In this document: in pieces, positions 11,756-21,693 of the stretch | How positions within the stretch are numbered: the first letter of the stretch is position 1 | Layout of the letters: the number at the start of each line of letters is the position of its first letter | The notes under the pieces: model-generated | Databases searched by the model: none | Seen by the model: the letters and a program-made list of their open reading frames with translations, nothing else | What the model was told of the DNA's origin: nothing | Position numbers and translations under genes: made by a program | Origin: Xanthobacteraceae bacterium | GTDB taxonomy: Bacteria; Pseudomonadota; Alphaproteobacteria; Rhizobiales; Xanthobacteraceae | Direction of reading: 5' to 3' | DNA length: 44,649 nucleotides | Assembly (NCBI GenBank): GCA_030037885.1 | Contig: JASHPU010000112.1 | Span: 1-44,649 of the forward strand

Positions 11756-12709
11756 TCACAGCCGCCGCAGCGCCACTTGCTCGACCTGGTGGGTCTCGCC
11801 CTTCTTGAGGACCAGATCGGCGCGCGGCCGCGTCGGCAAAATGTTTTCGCGCAGATTGACCAGATTGATGCGGTTCCAGATCGACGTCGCGGTGGCGACG
11901 GCGTCGGCATCGGACAGCTTGGCGTAACGGTGAAAGTACGATTTCGGATCCGCAAACGCGGTGCCGCGCAAGGTCAGAAAGCGGGTGACGTACCAGGACA
12001 ACAGCACATCCTCGTCGGCGTCGAGATAGATTGAAAAATCGAAAAAGTCCGAGACGAACGGTATCGCCTTGCCGTCCTTCGGCAGGCGCCCGGCCTGCAG
12101 CACGTTGAGGCCCTCGACAACGAGGATCTCGGGCCGGTCGATCTCGATCCACTGGTTCGGCAGCACGTCATAGACGAGATGCGAATAGACCGGCGCACGC
12201 ACCGGGCGATAGCCGGCTTTGATGTCCGAAAGAAACCGCAACAGCGCCGGCAGGTCGTAGCTCTCCGGAAAGCCCTTGCGCTCCATCAAACCTTCGCGCT
12301 CGAGGATCGCGTTGGGATAGAGGAAGCCGTCGGTGGTGATGAGATCGACCTTGGGCACGTTGGGCCAGCGCGCCAGCAAGGCCTGGAGCACGCGGGCGGT
12401 GGTGGATTTGCCGGCCGCCACCGAGCCGCCGACCCCGATGATGTAGGGCGTCTTGGCGTCTTCAGTGCCGAGAAATCCCTGCTGCGCGCGAAACAAGCCC
12501 TGTGTGGCGGCGACATAAAACGACAGCAGGCGCGACAGCGGCAGATAAATCTCCTCGACTTCGGAAATGTCGAGCCGGTCGTGCATGGAGCGCAGCCGCG
12601 CGATCTCCTCGGGGCGGAGCGTCATCGGCGTGTCGGCGCGCCGTTCCGCCCATTCGGCGCGTGAGAACGCGCGATAGGGCGACAACTCCGTTTCGGTGCG
12701 CTGCTCCAT
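11756..12709 (-). CDS. coaA: Type I pantothenate kinase
   Basis: Phosphorylates pantothenate in the first committed step of coenzyme A synthesis. The P-loop [12 protein letters not shown] lies at about 92-103. Other family landmarks are [24 protein letters not shown], the [22 protein letters not shown] region and [15 protein letters not shown] C-terminal helices. The 317-residue length is normal. The ATG at 12709 has AGGGGG upstream. It is the last gene of the his cluster, 8 bases after the hisE stop, an arrangement common in Rhizobiales. Confidence 0.95.
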   Translation of the reverse strand: MEQRTETELSPYRAFSRAEWAERRADTPMTLRPEEIARLRSMHDRLDISEVEEIYLPLSRLLSFYVAATQGLFRAQQGFLGTEDAKTPYIIGVGGSVAAGKSTTARVLQALLARWPNVPKVDLITTDGFLYPNAILEREGLMERKGFPESYDLPALLRFLSDIKAGYRPVRAPVYSHLVYDVLPNQWIEIDRPEILVVEGLNVLQAGRLPKDGKAIPFVSDFFDFSIYLDADEDVLLSWYVTRFLTLRGTAFADPKSYFHRYAKLSDADAVATATSIWNRINLVNLRENILPTRPRADLVLKKGETHQVEQVALRRL

Positions 12710-12717
12710 GCCGCCCC

Positions 12718-13041
12718 CTAGCCGCTCTTTCGCGACGCCTTCTCGTCCAAGCCGGACTGGCGCGTGCGCGCCTCAAGCTCGGCCTCGACTTCGGCGAGCG
12801 CAATGCCGCGGGCGCGCAGAACGACCAACAGGTGATAGAGCACGTCGGCGGCTTCGGCGACCATGCGCTCGCGGCCCTCGGCAACCGCCGCAATCGCGGC
12901 CTCGACCGCCTCCTCGCCGAGTTTTTTGGCGCAATGGGCGACGCCGCGGTCGAGCAGCTTGCGCGTGTAGGATAGATCCGGGCTCGCTTGCGCGCGCTCC
13001 CGAACGCGACCTTCAAGATCGTTGAGCGTAAAACCGGCCAT
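12718..13041 (-). CDS. hisE: Phosphoribosyl-ATP pyrophosphatase
   Basis: Hydrolyses phosphoribosyl-ATP to phosphoribosyl-AMP, the second step of histidine synthesis. This is a stand-alone HisE of 107 residues, not fused to HisI. The MazG-like helical fold shows [14 protein letters not shown] and [13 protein letters not shown], which carry the metal-binding acidic residues. The ATG at 13041 has AAAGG at good spacing; a longer frame adds 10 residues. It lies between hisF (57 bases upstream) and coaA. Confidence 0.94.
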   Translation of the reverse strand: MAGFTLNDLEGRVRERAQASPDLSYTRKLLDRGVAHCAKKLGEEAVEAAIAAVAEGRERMVAEAADVLYHLLVVLRARGIALAEVEAELEARTRQSGLDEKASRKSG

Positions 13042-13098
13042 CGTCGGCACCTTTGCGGGGTTCCTTATCACCTTCGTCCAGGTGCCGGGAGAGGCCGA

Positions 13099-13875
13099 TC
13101 ATGGATCAAGCCGCATCGGCAGGCCGGCGCGAGCCATATAGTCCTTGGCTTCGCGCACGGAATGCTCACCGAAATGAAAAATCGAGGCGGCGAGCACGGC
13201 GCTGGCATGGCCGTCGCGAATGCCCTCGACCAGATGATCGAGGGTGCCGACACCGCCCGAGGCAATCACCGGCACGGTAACGCCATCGGCAATCGCCCTG
13301 GTCAGGGCCACATCGTAACCCTGGCGGGTGCCGTCGCGGTCCATCGAGGTGAGCAGGATTTCGCCGGCGCCGAGCGCCACGACCTCGCGCGCATAGGCGA
13401 GCGCATCGATGCCGGTCGGATTGCGGCCGCCGTGGGTGAAAATCTCCCAGCGGTCGCCCTCGCCGGGCTTCGACACCTTCTTGGCGTCGATCGCCACCAC
13501 GATGCACTGGTCGCCGAATTTTTCCGCCGCCTCCTTGACGAAGCCGCGCCGCGCCACCGCCGCCGTGTTGATCGAGACCTTGTCGGCGCCCGAGGTCAAC
13601 AGCGCCCGGATGTCGTCGATCGTGCGCACGCCGCCGCCGACGGTGAGCGGCATGAAGCAGGCCTCCGCGGTGCGGCGCACCACATCCAGCATGATGCCGC
13701 GGTTCTCATGGCTCGCGGTGATGTCGAGGAAGGTGAGCTCGTCGGCGCCGGCCTCGTCGTAGGCGATCGCCGCCGCAACCGGATCGCCGGCGTCGCGCAG
13801 GTTGACGAAATTGACGCCCTTGACGACGCGGCCGTCCTTGACGTCGAGGCAGGGAATGACGCGGACCTTGAACAT
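13099..13875 (-). CDS. hisF: Imidazole glycerol phosphate synthase, cyclase subunit
   Basis: A TIM-barrel cyclase of 258 residues that uses ammonia delivered by HisH to form imidazole glycerol phosphate and AICAR. The catalytic pair is visible: Asp11 in [15 protein letters not shown] and Asp130 in VVAIDAKKV. Other landmarks are [13 protein letters not shown] and [14 protein letters not shown]. The start at 13875 falls one base after the hisA stop. The longer upstream frame overlaps hisA and is discarded. Confidence 0.96.
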   Translation of the reverse strand: MFKVRVIPCLDVKDGRVVKGVNFVNLRDAGDPVAAAIAYDEAGADELTFLDITASHENRGIMLDVVRRTAEACFMPLTVGGGVRTIDDIRALLTSGADKVSINTAAVARRGFVKEAAEKFGDQCIVVAIDAKKVSKPGEGDRWEIFTHGGRNPTGIDALAYAREVVALGAGEILLTSMDRDGTRQGYDVALTRAIADGVTVPVIASGGVGTLDHLVEGIRDGHASAVLAASIFHFGEHSVREAKDYMARAGLPMRLDP

Positions 13876-13876
13876 T

Positions 13877-14614
13877 TCAAGCCGCGCGTGCCGAACGGAC
13901 CAGCTGCAAAGCTGCGGCCGCATCAATGCGGCCGTCATAGAGCGCGCGACCGAGGATGGCACCGGCGAGTTTTTTGGCCCGCGGCGCCAGCAGTGCGCGA
14001 ATATCCTCAAGCGAGGCAAAACCGCCTGAGGCAATCACCGGGACCGAAATCGCTTCACTGACGGCAACAGTCGCATCGAGGTTCGGACCTTTGAGCATAC
14101 CGTCGCGGGTCACGTCCGTGTACACGATCGCCGCAACACCCACGGCCTCGAAGCGTTTGGCGACATCAAGAGCGGTCAGTTCGGAGGTTTCGGCCCAGCC
14201 CTCTATGGCCACCCTGCCGTCGCGCGCATCGAGGCCGACGGCAATGCGGCCCGGATAAGCGCGTGCGGCGTCCTTCACCAAGGCCGGATTGCGCACCGCC
14301 GCGGTGCCGATGATGACCCGCGTCACGCCCTTCGCCAGCCAGGCGTCGATCGTCGCGCGGTCGCGAATGCCGCCGCCGAGCTGCACCGGGATGCGGACCG
14401 CGGCGACGATGCGTTCGACCGCAGCGCCATTCACCGGCTTGCCGGCGAAGGCGCCGTCGAGATCGACAATGTGCAGATATTCGAAGCCCTGCGCCTCGAA
14501 CGCTTTGGCTTGCGCGGCCGGATCACGGCTGAACACCGTCGCCCGCGCCATGTCGCCTTGCTCGAGACGGACGGCCTCACCGTTTTTCAGATCGATTGCC
14601 GGGAACAGGATCAC
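13877..14614 (-). CDS. hisA: ProFAR isomerase (phosphoribosylformimino-AICAR ribotide isomerase)
   Basis: TIM-barrel isomerase converting ProFAR to PRFAR. Catalytic Asp8 ([16 protein letters not shown]) and Asp129 (GLDARDG) are present, with QLGGGIRD and [10 protein letters not shown]. The GTG at 14614 forms a 4-base GTGA overlap with the hisH stop, which makes translational coupling likely. A second GTG at 14623 is in frame but has no ribosome-binding site. The product is 245 residues, normal for HisA. Confidence 0.95.
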   Translation of the reverse strand: MILFPAIDLKNGEAVRLEQGDMARATVFSRDPAAQAKAFEAQGFEYLHIVDLDGAFAGKPVNGAAVERIVAAVRIPVQLGGGIRDRATIDAWLAKGVTRVIIGTAAVRNPALVKDAARAYPGRIAVGLDARDGRVAIEGWAETSELTALDVAKRFEAVGVAAIVYTDVTRDGMLKGPNLDATVAVSEAISVPVIASGGFASLEDIRALLAPRAKKLAGAILGRALYDGRIDAAAALQLVRSARAA

Positions 14615-15261
14615 GGCTTCCACTGCAAAAAATTGGCGATCAAGGCCAGCCCGAACCGCTGGCTCTTCTCCGGATGAAATTGCGTGCCGAAAACGTTGTC
14701 GCGCGCCACCACCGCGGTTAGGGGACCGCCGTATTCGGCCTCGGCCACCAGGTCGTCGCGGCGGGCGGGCTTGAGCTGATAGGAGTGCACGAAATAGGCA
14801 TGGCGGCCGTCCGGCCCGAGCGGCAGGTTATGCAGCAGCGCGTGCGGCCGCACCACGTTGAGCGTGTTCCAGCCCATATGGGGAATTTTCAGCTGCGGAT
14901 CGCGCGGCGCGATGCGATCGACCTCGCCGGCGATCCAGCCGAGGCCTTCGGTTATCTCATATTCACGGCCACGTTCGGCCAACAGCTGCATGCCGACGCA
15001 GATGCCGAAGAACGGCCGGCCCTTACGCCGCACCGCCTCGTCGAGTGCGGCCGTCATGCCGTCGACCGCGTCGAGCCCGCGCCGGCAATCAGCGAAGGCG
15101 CCGACGCCGGGCAGCACCACGCGATCGGCATTCGCCACGACGGCAGGATCATTCGTGACCCGGATCGGCTGGCCACATCCACCTTCGCGCGCAGCGCGCT
15201 CGAACGCTTTGGCCGCCGAGTGCAAATTGCCGGAACCGTAATCGACGATGGCGACGCTCAT
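14611..15261 (-). CDS. hisH: Imidazole glycerol phosphate synthase, glutamine amidotransferase subunit
   Basis: Class I glutaminase of 216 residues that feeds ammonia to HisF. The triad is Cys88 ([11 protein letters not shown]), His196 and Glu198 (TQFHPEKSQ). [10 protein letters not shown] at the N-terminus and [10 protein letters not shown] are standard. Its ATG overlaps the stop of the DUF2628 gene by ATGA, and its TGA overlaps the hisA start, so the three genes are tightly coupled. Confidence 0.96.
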   Translation of the reverse strand: MSVAIVDYGSGNLHSAAKAFERAAREGGCGQPIRVTNDPAVVANADRVVLPGVGAFADCRRGLDAVDGMTAALDEAVRRKGRPFFGICVGMQLLAERGREYEITEGLGWIAGEVDRIAPRDPQLKIPHMGWNTLNVVRPHALLHNLPLGPDGRHAYFVHSYQLKPARRDDLVAEAEYGGPLTAVVARDNVFGTQFHPEKSQRFGLALIANFLQWKP

Positions 15262-15770
15262 CGGCCCGCTCCCGGCTCCGGAAACAGGCCGACGACGTGC
15301 GGGGTCTGCGAAACGTGCGGCACGCCAGCCGGTGCGCCGCTTGGCAGGCCCGCCGTCGTTGCACTCGCTGCACCAGCCCCAGGTCGTGTGCTACGCAGCC
15401 ACGCATCGAAGAAGCGCCGCTCGGCATCTTCCAGATCGTCGCCGCTGACGACGCCGACATTGCTCCAGCCGCGCCGGTGTAAAGTGAACCTGCGCAGCGT
15501 GCTTGCTTCGAGACCCACCAGGAGCGAAATCAACAAACCGACCACCGAGATCGCGGCCCGCGATGCGCCGAACGTTACCAGTGCGGCCTCAATCCCGCCG
15601 GAGATCGCCACGTAACCGATGAGGACGAGCCACATCCGGTGACACAGCATCCACAGCGGCGCCAGCAAGAACGCCCACCACGAAAAGCCGTCACGCACAA
15701 ATATAAAACGCTCGGCGGCGGGCGATGCGCTCACGCGCGCCGGCGCCTCATGGACCGTATATACCGACAT
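15258..15770 (-). CDS. DUF2628-family membrane protein
   Basis: A 170-residue protein with a conserved opening ([10 protein letters not shown]) and a motif around [20 protein letters not shown], followed by two or three hydrophobic helices (about 40-100). The C-terminal tail is rich in Ala, Gly and Pro. This family is commonly embedded in the his operon of Bradyrhizobium-like bacteria; its function is unknown to me. The ATG at 15770 has TGGAG 7 bases upstream. An alternative ATG at 15803 overlaps the hisB stop by ATGA and would add 11 residues. Confidence 0.8.
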   Translation of the reverse strand: MSVYTVHEAPARVSASPAAERFIFVRDGFSWWAFLLAPLWMLCHRMWLVLIGYVAISGGIEAALVTFGASRAAISVVGLLISLLVGLEASTLRRFTLHRRGWSNVGVVSGDDLEDAERRFFDAWLRSTRPGAGAASATTAGLPSGAPAGVPHVSQTPHVVGLFPEPGAGR

Positions 15771-15799
15771 CGTTGTCTCCAGCCGCCCGGCGGCCGCCT

Positions 15800-16393
15800 T
15801 CATCCGCCCAGAGAGCCCTTAGTCGACGGCACCTCATGGGCGGCACGCGGATCAATGGCGACGGCGGTGCGCAACGCGCGCGCCAAACCCTTGAAGCACG
15901 ATTCGGCGATGTGATGGTCGTTGCTGCCATAGAGCGTCGCCACATGCAGGGTCAGCGCGGCGTTGACCGCAAAAGCCTGAAACCATTCCTGCACCAGCGC
16001 AGTATCGAACGTGCCGATTTTGGCGCGCACGAAATCGACATGGAAGACCAGGAACGGCCGGCCCGATATGTCGAGCGCGACCCGCGTCAGCGCCTCGTCC
16101 ATCGGCACGTGGACATCGGCGTAGCGCGTGATGCCCTTCATGTCGCCGAGCGCTTTTTTGATCGCTTGGCCGAGCGCAATGCCGACGTCCTCGGTCGTGT
16201 GGTGATGATCGACGTGCAGGTCGCCCTTGGCCTTGACGTCGAGATCGATGCGCGAATGCCGCGCCAACAGGTCGAGCATGTGATCGAGAAAGCCGATCCC
16301 GGTCGCGATCGACGCGGCGCCGCTGCCGTCGAGATCGACCGCGACCTCGACGTCGGTTTCCTTGGTGGCGCGCTTGACCGATGCCTTGCGCAT
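15800..16393 (-). CDS. hisB: Imidazoleglycerol-phosphate dehydratase
   Basis: Manganese enzyme that dehydrates imidazoleglycerol phosphate. It is a monofunctional HisB of 197 residues with no N-terminal phosphatase domain. Metal-binding repeats are visible: [36 protein letters not shown] and [19 protein letters not shown]. It is the first gene of this his cluster and is divergent from hslV, so the 159 bases between them should hold promoters for both. Confidence 0.97.
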   Translation of the reverse strand: MRKASVKRATKETDVEVAVDLDGSGAASIATGIGFLDHMLDLLARHSRIDLDVKAKGDLHVDHHHTTEDVGIALGQAIKKALGDMKGITRYADVHVPMDEALTRVALDISGRPFLVFHVDFVRAKIGTFDTALVQEWFQAFAVNAALTLHVATLYGSNDHHIAESCFKGLARALRTAVAIDPRAAHEVPSTKGSLGG

Positions 16394-16552
16394 GACGTGC
16401 TCCGCGGCTCAAAGGCGCGTGCCTTGTATCAGGGCTCCGTCGCTTCCGCCATCGCACGCGCGCGGCGTCGCGCGATCCGGCGCAGATTTGCATTGGCGGG
16501 AGCCAAATCCTAGATCAGGTGGTCCCTTGGCTTTATTCAAGGCCTTCGCCGC

Positions 16553-17119
16553 ATGCATTTCCCGCAATTCGCCCACGCCGCCGGCCCGTGGCACGGCACG
16601 ACGATCTTGACCGTCCGCAAGGGCGGCACGGTGGCCGTGGGCGGCGACGGCCAAGTCTCGATCGGCCAAACCATCGTCAAGGCCAACGCCAAGAAGGTGC
16701 GCCGCCTCGGCAAGGACGACGTGATCGGCGGCTTTGCCGGCGCCACCGCGGATGCGTTCACCCTGTTCGAGCGGCTCGAAGCCAAGCTCGAGCAATATCC
16801 GGGGCAGCTCACGCGCGCCGCCGTCGAGCTCGCCAAGGATTGGCGGACCGATCGCTACCTGCGCCGGCTCGAGGCGATGATGATCGTCGCCGACAAGGAC
16901 GTCTCGCTGGTGCTGACCGGCACCGGCGACGTGCTCGAGCCCGAAGCCGGCGTCGCCGGCATCGGCTCCGGCGGCAATTACGCGCTCGCCGCGGCGCGGG
17001 CCTTGATCGACGGCCCGCTCGATGCCGAGGCAATCGTGCGCCGCGCGCTCGACATCGCCGCCGACATTTGCGTGTACACGAACCGGAACGTCACCATTGA
17101 AACACTGAAAGGTCCCTAA
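16553..17119 (+). CDS. hslV: ATP-dependent protease peptidase subunit HslV
   Basis: Threonine peptidase that forms the proteolytic chamber of the HslVU complex. The mature N-terminus is the catalytic Thr in [11 protein letters not shown], here Thr16 after a 15-residue leader that should be removed. [12 protein letters not shown], the KVRRL motif and [14 protein letters not shown] are diagnostic. The protein is 188 residues. A GNAT gene lies 3 bases downstream and overlaps hslU, so all three are probably one operon. Confidence 0.96.
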   Translation: MHFPQFAHAAGPWHGTTILTVRKGGTVAVGGDGQVSIGQTIVKANAKKVRRLGKDDVIGGFAGATADAFTLFERLEAKLEQYPGQLTRAAVELAKDWRTDRYLRRLEAMMIVADKDVSLVLTGTGDVLEPEAGVAGIGSGGNYALAAARALIDGPLDAEAIVRRALDIAADICVYTNRNVTIETLKGP

Positions 17120-17122
17120 TTC

Positions 17123-17614
17123 ATGGTGCCTGTCGCGTATGCGTTTCGTCCGCTCTGCGAAAACGACCTGTCGCGTGTCGGCGGCTGGCTCACCATGCCG
17201 CACGTGGTGGAATGGTGGCCGGCCGGCGTCAAGCAGCTTGATCGCATCCGCGCTCATATGAACGACCCTGCGATCGGTCTTTTCATCGTGAGCGCGAGTG
17301 ACCGGCCGATTGGCTATCTGCAATGTTACGATCCCACCGCCAAGCCAGATCATCCGTTCCGCGATCAGCCGGCCTGCACGCGCGGCATCGATCAGTTCAT
17401 CGGCGAACCTGACATGATCAATCACGGGCACGGCTCGGCGCTGACCCGGGCCTTCGTGGCGCAATTGTTCGCCGCCGGTACGCCGCGCATCGTCACCGAC
17501 CCCGACCCGGCCAATGGACGCGCCGTGCGCGCCTATCAAAAAGCCGGCTTTCAAGCCGAACGGCTGGTCGACACGCCGTGGGGCCGGACTCTTCTCATGG
17601 TGTGCCAATCGTGA
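17123..17614 (+). CDS. GNAT-family N-acetyltransferase
   Basis: A 163-residue acetyltransferase of the branch that includes AAC(6') enzymes. It has [11 protein letters not shown] near the N-terminus, an acetyl-CoA loop region ([14 protein letters not shown]) and the motif [18 protein letters not shown]. The substrate is unknown; similarity to aminoglycoside acetyltransferases is at family level only. It sits between hslV and hslU: 3 bases after hslV, and its stop overlaps the hslU GTG by GTGA, so translation of hslU is probably coupled to it. Ribosome-binding AAAGG precedes the ATG. Confidence 0.85.
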   Translation: MVPVAYAFRPLCENDLSRVGGWLTMPHVVEWWPAGVKQLDRIRAHMNDPAIGLFIVSASDRPIGYLQCYDPTAKPDHPFRDQPACTRGIDQFIGEPDMINHGHGSALTRAFVAQLFAAGTPRIVTDPDPANGRAVRAYQKAGFQAERLVDTPWGRTLLMVCQS

Positions 17615-18918
17615 GCGACTTCTCACCCCGCGAAATCGTCTCCGAGCTCGACCGCTTCATCGTCGGCCAGGCCGACGCCAAGCGCGCGGTCGCGATCGCG
17701 CTGCGCAACCGCTGGCGCCGCCTGCAGCTTGACGAGCGCTTGCGCGATGAGGTTTTGCCGAAGAACATTCTGATGATCGGCCCGACTGGCGTCGGCAAGA
17801 CCGAGATTTCCCGGCGCCTCGCCAAGCTCGCCGGCGCGCCGTTTCTCAAGATCGAGGCCACCAAATTCACCGAAGTCGGCTATGTGGGCCGCGACGTCGA
17901 GCAGATCGTGCGCGATCTCGTCGAAATCGCCATCGCCCAGACCCGCGACAGGAAGCGCAAGGACGTGCAGGCGCGCGCCCAGCAGGCCGCCGAAGACCGC
18001 GTGCTCGATGCCCTGGTCGGCGCCGGCGCCGGCGCCTCAACCAAAGAGACGTTCCGCAAGAAATTGCGCGCCGGCGAACTCAACGACAAGGAGATTGAAA
18101 TCGAGGTGCAGGCCGGCGGGGGCGGTTTGCCGCTGTTCGACATTCCCGGCATGCCTGGGGCACAGATGGGCGCCATCTCGATCGGCGACATCTTCGGCAA
18201 GCTCGGCGGCGGCCGCACCAAAACCCGCCGCGTCACTGTGCAGGAGTCTTACGACATTCTGATCAACGAGGAATCCGACAAGCTGCTCGACACCGATCAG
18301 TTGACCCAGGAGGCCATCCGGGCGGTCGAGAGCAACGGCATCGTGTTTCTCGACGAGATCGACAAGATCTGCGCGCGCGACGGCCGCATCGGCGCCGACG
18401 TATCGCGCGAGGGCGTGCAGCGCGACCTGCTGCCGCTGATCGAAGGCACCACCGTCGCCACCAAGCACGGCTCGGTGAAGACCGACCATATTCTATTCAT
18501 TGCGTCGGGCGCGTTTCATATATCAAAGCCGTCCGACCTGTTGCCCGAGCTGCAGGGCCGGTTGCCGATCCGGGTCGAGCTCAAGCCGCTGACGCGAGAC
18601 GATTTCCGGCGCATCCTGACCGAGCCGGAAGCCTCGCTGATCAAGCAATACGTAGCGCTGATGGCCACCGAAGGCGTAACCCTGGAGTTTTCCGAGGACG
18701 CGATCGATGCGGTGGCGGACGTGGCGGTCGCGGTGAATGCCAGCATCGAAAACATCGGAGCGCGGCGGCTGCAGACCGTGATGGAGCGCGTGCTCGACGA
18801 CGTGTCGTTCGCCGCCTCTGACCGCAACGGCGAAACGGTCAAGATCGACGCCGCCTACGTGCACAAGCACATTGGCGACCTCGCCAAGAACGCTGATCTG
18901 AGCCGGTTTATTTTGTAG
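17611..18918 (+). CDS. hslU: ATP-dependent protease ATPase subunit HslU
   Basis: AAA+ unfoldase that feeds substrates to HslV. It has [22 protein letters not shown], Walker A GPTGVGKT (57-64), Walker [11 protein letters not shown], an inserted I-domain rich in Gly (near 150-195) and the C-terminal DLSRFIL tail that docks into HslV. The GTG at 17611 is chosen because it gives the usual start ([13 protein letters not shown]) and a GTGA overlap; a longer frame adds 11 residues. The product is 435 residues. Confidence 0.97.
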   Translation: MSDFSPREIVSELDRFIVGQADAKRAVAIALRNRWRRLQLDERLRDEVLPKNILMIGPTGVGKTEISRRLAKLAGAPFLKIEATKFTEVGYVGRDVEQIVRDLVEIAIAQTRDRKRKDVQARAQQAAEDRVLDALVGAGAGASTKETFRKKLRAGELNDKEIEIEVQAGGGGLPLFDIPGMPGAQMGAISIGDIFGKLGGGRTKTRRVTVQESYDILINEESDKLLDTDQLTQEAIRAVESNGIVFLDEIDKICARDGRIGADVSREGVQRDLLPLIEGTTVATKHGSVKTDHILFIASGAFHISKPSDLLPELQGRLPIRVELKPLTRDDFRRILTEPEASLIKQYVALMATEGVTLEFSEDAIDAVADVAVAVNASIENIGARRLQTVMERVLDDVSFAASDRNGETVKIDAAYVHKHIGDLAKNADLSRFIL

Positions 18919-18952
18919 GCCCCCGCGTCTGCCCATAGGCGCTAACATAGGC

Positions 18953-19020
18953 CTGTTTCCCGGATGCGGTGCAGCGCGTTTACGCGCGTCTGCCTGACCG
19001 CGGCGCGCCGCACCGGTCAG
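18953..19020. repeat. Partial copy of a dispersed palindromic repeat, plus hairpin downstream of hslU
   Basis: The first part (CTGTTTCCCGGATGCGGTGCAGCGCG) matches the start of the full element at 40,525 with few mismatches. The rest diverges, and an imperfect hairpin with CTGACC (18994-18999) and GGTCAG (19015-19020) arms follows. Sitting 35 bases after the hslU stop, it may end transcription, although no T-run follows. Confidence 0.55.
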
Positions 19021-19095
19021 CGTGACGCACCCCGGCACATGGCAAACCCTGGCTTTTGCCGCTAAGCTTTTGCCGGGTCCTGCCGAGGTGTCGCC

Positions 19096-20085
19096 ATGCT
19101 GACGCGTCGCCGCCTGATTGCTTTGTCCGCCGCCTCAGCTATTGCGCCGAACGCTCTTACTGGCACCGTGCACGCACAGACGCCGGCAAGCACCTGGCCG
19201 GACCGGCCGGTGCACATGATCGTGCCGATCGCGGCCGGCGGTCCGACCGACACCAACGCCCGGATCGTCGCCGACCGCCTGTCCAAAATATTGGGCCAGC
19301 AGGTCGTCGTCGACAACAAAGGCGGCGCCGGCACCAATATCGGCAACGAGTTCGTGGCGCATTCCGACCCGGACGGCTACACCATCCTGTACGGCACCTC
19401 GTCGCTGTCGGCGAACGCGGCGCTGTATCGCGCGCTCACCTACAATCCGATGACGGATCTGGCGCCGGTTTCGCTGGTGGCCAAATTTCCGTTTTTCATG
19501 TTCGTGCCGAACTCGTCGCCGGCCAAGACGGTCGCCGCATTCGTGGCTGATGCCAAGGCGCGTCCGGGCAAGCTCATCATGGGCTCGCCGGGCACCGGCA
19601 GCGGCCCGCATCTCGCCGAACTGTTGTTCATGCAGATGGCGCGGATTCACATGACCCATGCGCCGTATCGGGGCGCCGCCCCGGCCTTCATCGATCTCAT
19701 TCCGGGCCGCATCGATTGCTATTTCGGCAGCGGCGAACTCTTGACCTATTCGCGGTCCGGGCAGGTCCGCGTGCTTGGCTCGAGCGGCAGCAAAAGGTCG
19801 CCGGCGGCGCCGGACGTGCCGACCATCGCCGAAGCCGGCGTGCCCGGTTACGAGGTCGAATCCTGGCAGGGCGTATTTGTGCCGGCGAAAACGCCGGACC
19901 CGATCGTGCAAAAGCTCAATGCCGGGATCGCCAAGGCGCTTGCCGCGCCGGACGTCGTCAAGAAACTCACCGCAACGGCCTATACGCCCGAGCCCACTTC
20001 GCCCGAAGCGCTTGGCAAATTCCTGAAAGAAGACACCGCGAAGTGGAGCGCGATCATCAAGTCCGCGGGGCTGAAGATCGATTAG
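19096..20085 (+). CDS. Tripartite tricarboxylate transporter substrate-binding protein (TctC/Bug family)
   Basis: A 329-residue periplasmic binding protein. The signal peptide has a twin-arginine-like start (TRRRLIAL) with a likely cut after VHA at about residue 27. Family landmarks are WPDRPVHMIVPIAAGGPTDT, NKGGAGTNIGNEFVAHSDPDGYT, HAPYRGAAPAFIDLIPGRID and the C-terminal SWQGVFVPAKTPDPIV. Such proteins bind carboxylates and are often orphan; no TctA or TctB membrane partners are present here. The start at 19096 has GAGGTGTCGCC before it. Confidence 0.93.
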   Translation: MLTRRRLIALSAASAIAPNALTGTVHAQTPASTWPDRPVHMIVPIAAGGPTDTNARIVADRLSKILGQQVVVDNKGGAGTNIGNEFVAHSDPDGYTILYGTSSLSANAALYRALTYNPMTDLAPVSLVAKFPFFMFVPNSSPAKTVAAFVADAKARPGKLIMGSPGTGSGPHLAELLFMQMARIHMTHAPYRGAAPAFIDLIPGRIDCYFGSGELLTYSRSGQVRVLGSSGSKRSPAAPDVPTIAEAGVPGYEVESWQGVFVPAKTPDPIVQKLNAGIAKALAAPDVVKKLTATAYTPEPTSPEALGKFLKEDTAKWSAIIKSAGLKID

Positions 20086-20213
20086 CCTTTCGCCTGCTCC
20101 AGGCAGATTTCGCGGATCAGGGCCATCCAGCGCTCGACCTCCGCGAAGGCGATCCTGTCGGTGCCGTTGCGCGGCGATTTCGGTTTCGGTTGATTGGACG
20201 CAATCTCTGACAT
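20082..20213 (-). CDS. Small hypothetical protein, 43 residues
   Basis: A short frame read from the ATG at 20213 to the TAA at 20082-20084. It encodes a Pro/Lys-rich start (NQPKPKSPRNGTD) and an amphipathic helix (FAEVERWMALIREICLEQ). Codons have the high third-position GC of the region. Its stop overlaps the tctC stop region by 4 bases convergently. The ribosome-binding site is weak (AAGAG), so this remains tentative. Confidence 0.4.
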   Translation of the reverse strand: MSEIASNQPKPKSPRNGTDRIAFAEVERWMALIREICLEQAKG

Positions 20214-20320
20214 GGACGCGTACTCTTACTGGTGGGCCTTGCCGAAGCGCTTTTCGCAGCCGAAATGGGCAAATGCGTGAAGACGACGCGGGTCGCGATC
20301 GTCACAGTTAACGAAGAATT

Positions 20321-20884
20321 TTACCGCGCGCGGCGCAAACGCACGTAGAGCGCGCCCTCACCGCCGTGGCCGACATGCGCCACCTCGAATCCGAGCACAA
20401 ACGGCCGAAATTCCGGCAGCGCCAGCCAGATCGGCACCTGACGCTTGAGCACGCCGCGCTCGGCGCCGTGCTGCTCGCCGCGCGCGGCGCCCTTCCCGGT
20501 CACCACCAGTGCCAGACGCGCGCCCTCGCGCTGTGCGCGCTGCAAGAACGCCAATAGCGCGCTGTGCGCCCGCGCTTGCGTATAGCCGTGCAGATCGATG
20601 CGGCGGTCGATGGTTTCGCGGCCGCGCGCTACGCGCTGCTTGAGCCGACGGTCCAACGGCGCAAGCGGCGGAGTTTTGGGCGGCAATGGCGCGGCGGACG
20701 CTTTAACGTGAGGAAACGCGCCGGGCGCACTGGCTGGCGCCGAAGATTTTCGCTCGTCTGCCGCAGCGGCATCGCCGGCTCGCTCCGGCGCGGCATCCCG
20801 TAAGCGGCGCAGCGGTTTGATGGAGCGGGCGAAGCCGCGCCACAGCGCCTGCTCTTCTGCACTGAGTTGGCGCCGGCGAGTCAC
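20321..20884 (-). CDS. Smr-domain protein
   Basis: A 187-residue protein with a charged, Pro/Ala-rich N-terminal half and a C-terminal Smr domain (about 100-187), the nuclease-associated domain first seen in MutS2. Visible motifs are DRRIDLHGYTQARAHSALLAF, VVTGKG and the closing HGGEGALYVRLRR. Function in this family is not settled; RNA or DNA nicking is known for some members. The start is the GTG at 20884 giving MTRRRQLSAEEQALW; more upstream frame exists but does not look coding. It follows the Tim44-like gene by 53 bases on the same strand. Confidence 0.82.
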   Translation of the reverse strand: MTRRRQLSAEEQALWRGFARSIKPLRRLRDAAPERAGDAAAADERKSSAPASAPGAFPHVKASAAPLPPKTPPLAPLDRRLKQRVARGRETIDRRIDLHGYTQARAHSALLAFLQRAQREGARLALVVTGKGAARGEQHGAERGVLKRQVPIWLALPEFRPFVLGFEVAHVGHGGEGALYVRLRRAR

Positions 20885-20937
20885 GGCGTGATCGTCAACC
20901 CGGCCAGGCTCGTCGGGCTCGGACGCGCCGACACGGC

Positions 20938-21651
20938 CTATTGACCGGTTTCGGTGGCGACAACTTTCCAGTTGGGATCGCGCGAGGACACATCGCGCGC
21001 GAACGTCCACAAGTCGGTCACATCGGTGACCTTTTCGGCATTGCCGTCGATCACGGCGCCGGAGCGGTCGCGCGTCGCCGAAACCAGCTTGGAGACGAAG
21101 CGGACGGTGATCTGCGCAGTCCGGCTGCGCAGTTCGGCGCCGCTGACGGCCGCGGTATCGATGGAGACGAACTTGCTCTCGACTGTTTCGCCGCGTGATT
21201 CGCGCTCGCTGATCGCAGCGTCGAAACCGTCATAGACTTCGCGCGACAGCAGGCCGCGCAACTGGCGGCGGTCGCCGGCTGCAAACGCGGTCACGACCGT
21301 CTCGTAGGCGGCACGGGCGCCGGTGAGGAAGTGCTGGACATCGAAGCTTGAGTCGGCGGCAGCGATGGCATCCAGGCCCGAAGCAGCCGGCGATCCGGTT
21401 TCAGCGACGCCTTTCCAGCGTTCCGCCGGCGGCTGCGCCACCTCGATCGTCCGCGGCGCGGTCTCGACCGGACGCGATGGCAAGGTCACCACCTTTTCGC
21501 CCGCCGGACTGCGCACCGCATCGCGCGTCGAATACGGATCGTAGGGCGGACGTTCGCGCCCGGTGCGTCGGCCCAAGACGCTGCGAAGCCGCAGGAAAAT
21601 GAAAACCGCGAGCGCCAGAAAGATGATGGTGTAGATGTTATCTTCGAACAC
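20938..21651 (-). CDS. Tim44/TimA-family membrane-anchored protein
   Basis: A 237-residue protein with one N-terminal membrane helix (IYTIIFLALAVFIFLRL) followed by SVLGRRTGRERPPYDPYS, a Pro-rich linker and a C-terminal Tim44 domain (about 105-237). Bacterial Tim44-like proteins are inner-membrane-anchored and of uncertain role. The GTG at 21651 is chosen because homologues start just before this helix; an ATG at 21693 would add 14 polar residues and has no ribosome-binding site. It is divergent from secB across a long gap. Confidence 0.85.
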   Translation of the reverse strand: MFEDNIYTIIFLALAVFIFLRLRSVLGRRTGRERPPYDPYSTRDAVRSPAGEKVVTLPSRPVETAPRTIEVAQPPAERWKGVAETGSPAASGLDAIAAADSSFDVQHFLTGARAAYETVVTAFAAGDRRQLRGLLSREVYDGFDAAISERESRGETVESKFVSIDTAAVSGAELRSRTAQITVRFVSKLVSATRDRSGAVIDGNAEKVTDVTDLWTFARDVSSRDPNWKVVATETGQ

Positions 21652-21693
21652 GTCTCGTATTCTTTCGGCGTTGCGCGTCGTGCCGTGTGTCAT

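Noticed and set aside
17123..17614. Aminoglycoside resistance gene AAC(6')
   Set aside because: The resemblance is only to the general GNAT fold; its position within the hslVU operon points to a housekeeping gene, so no resistance claim is made.
16409..17626. A 405-codon minus-strand frame across hslV and the GNAT gene
   Set aside because: Antisense to HslV with its catalytic motif; no independent support.
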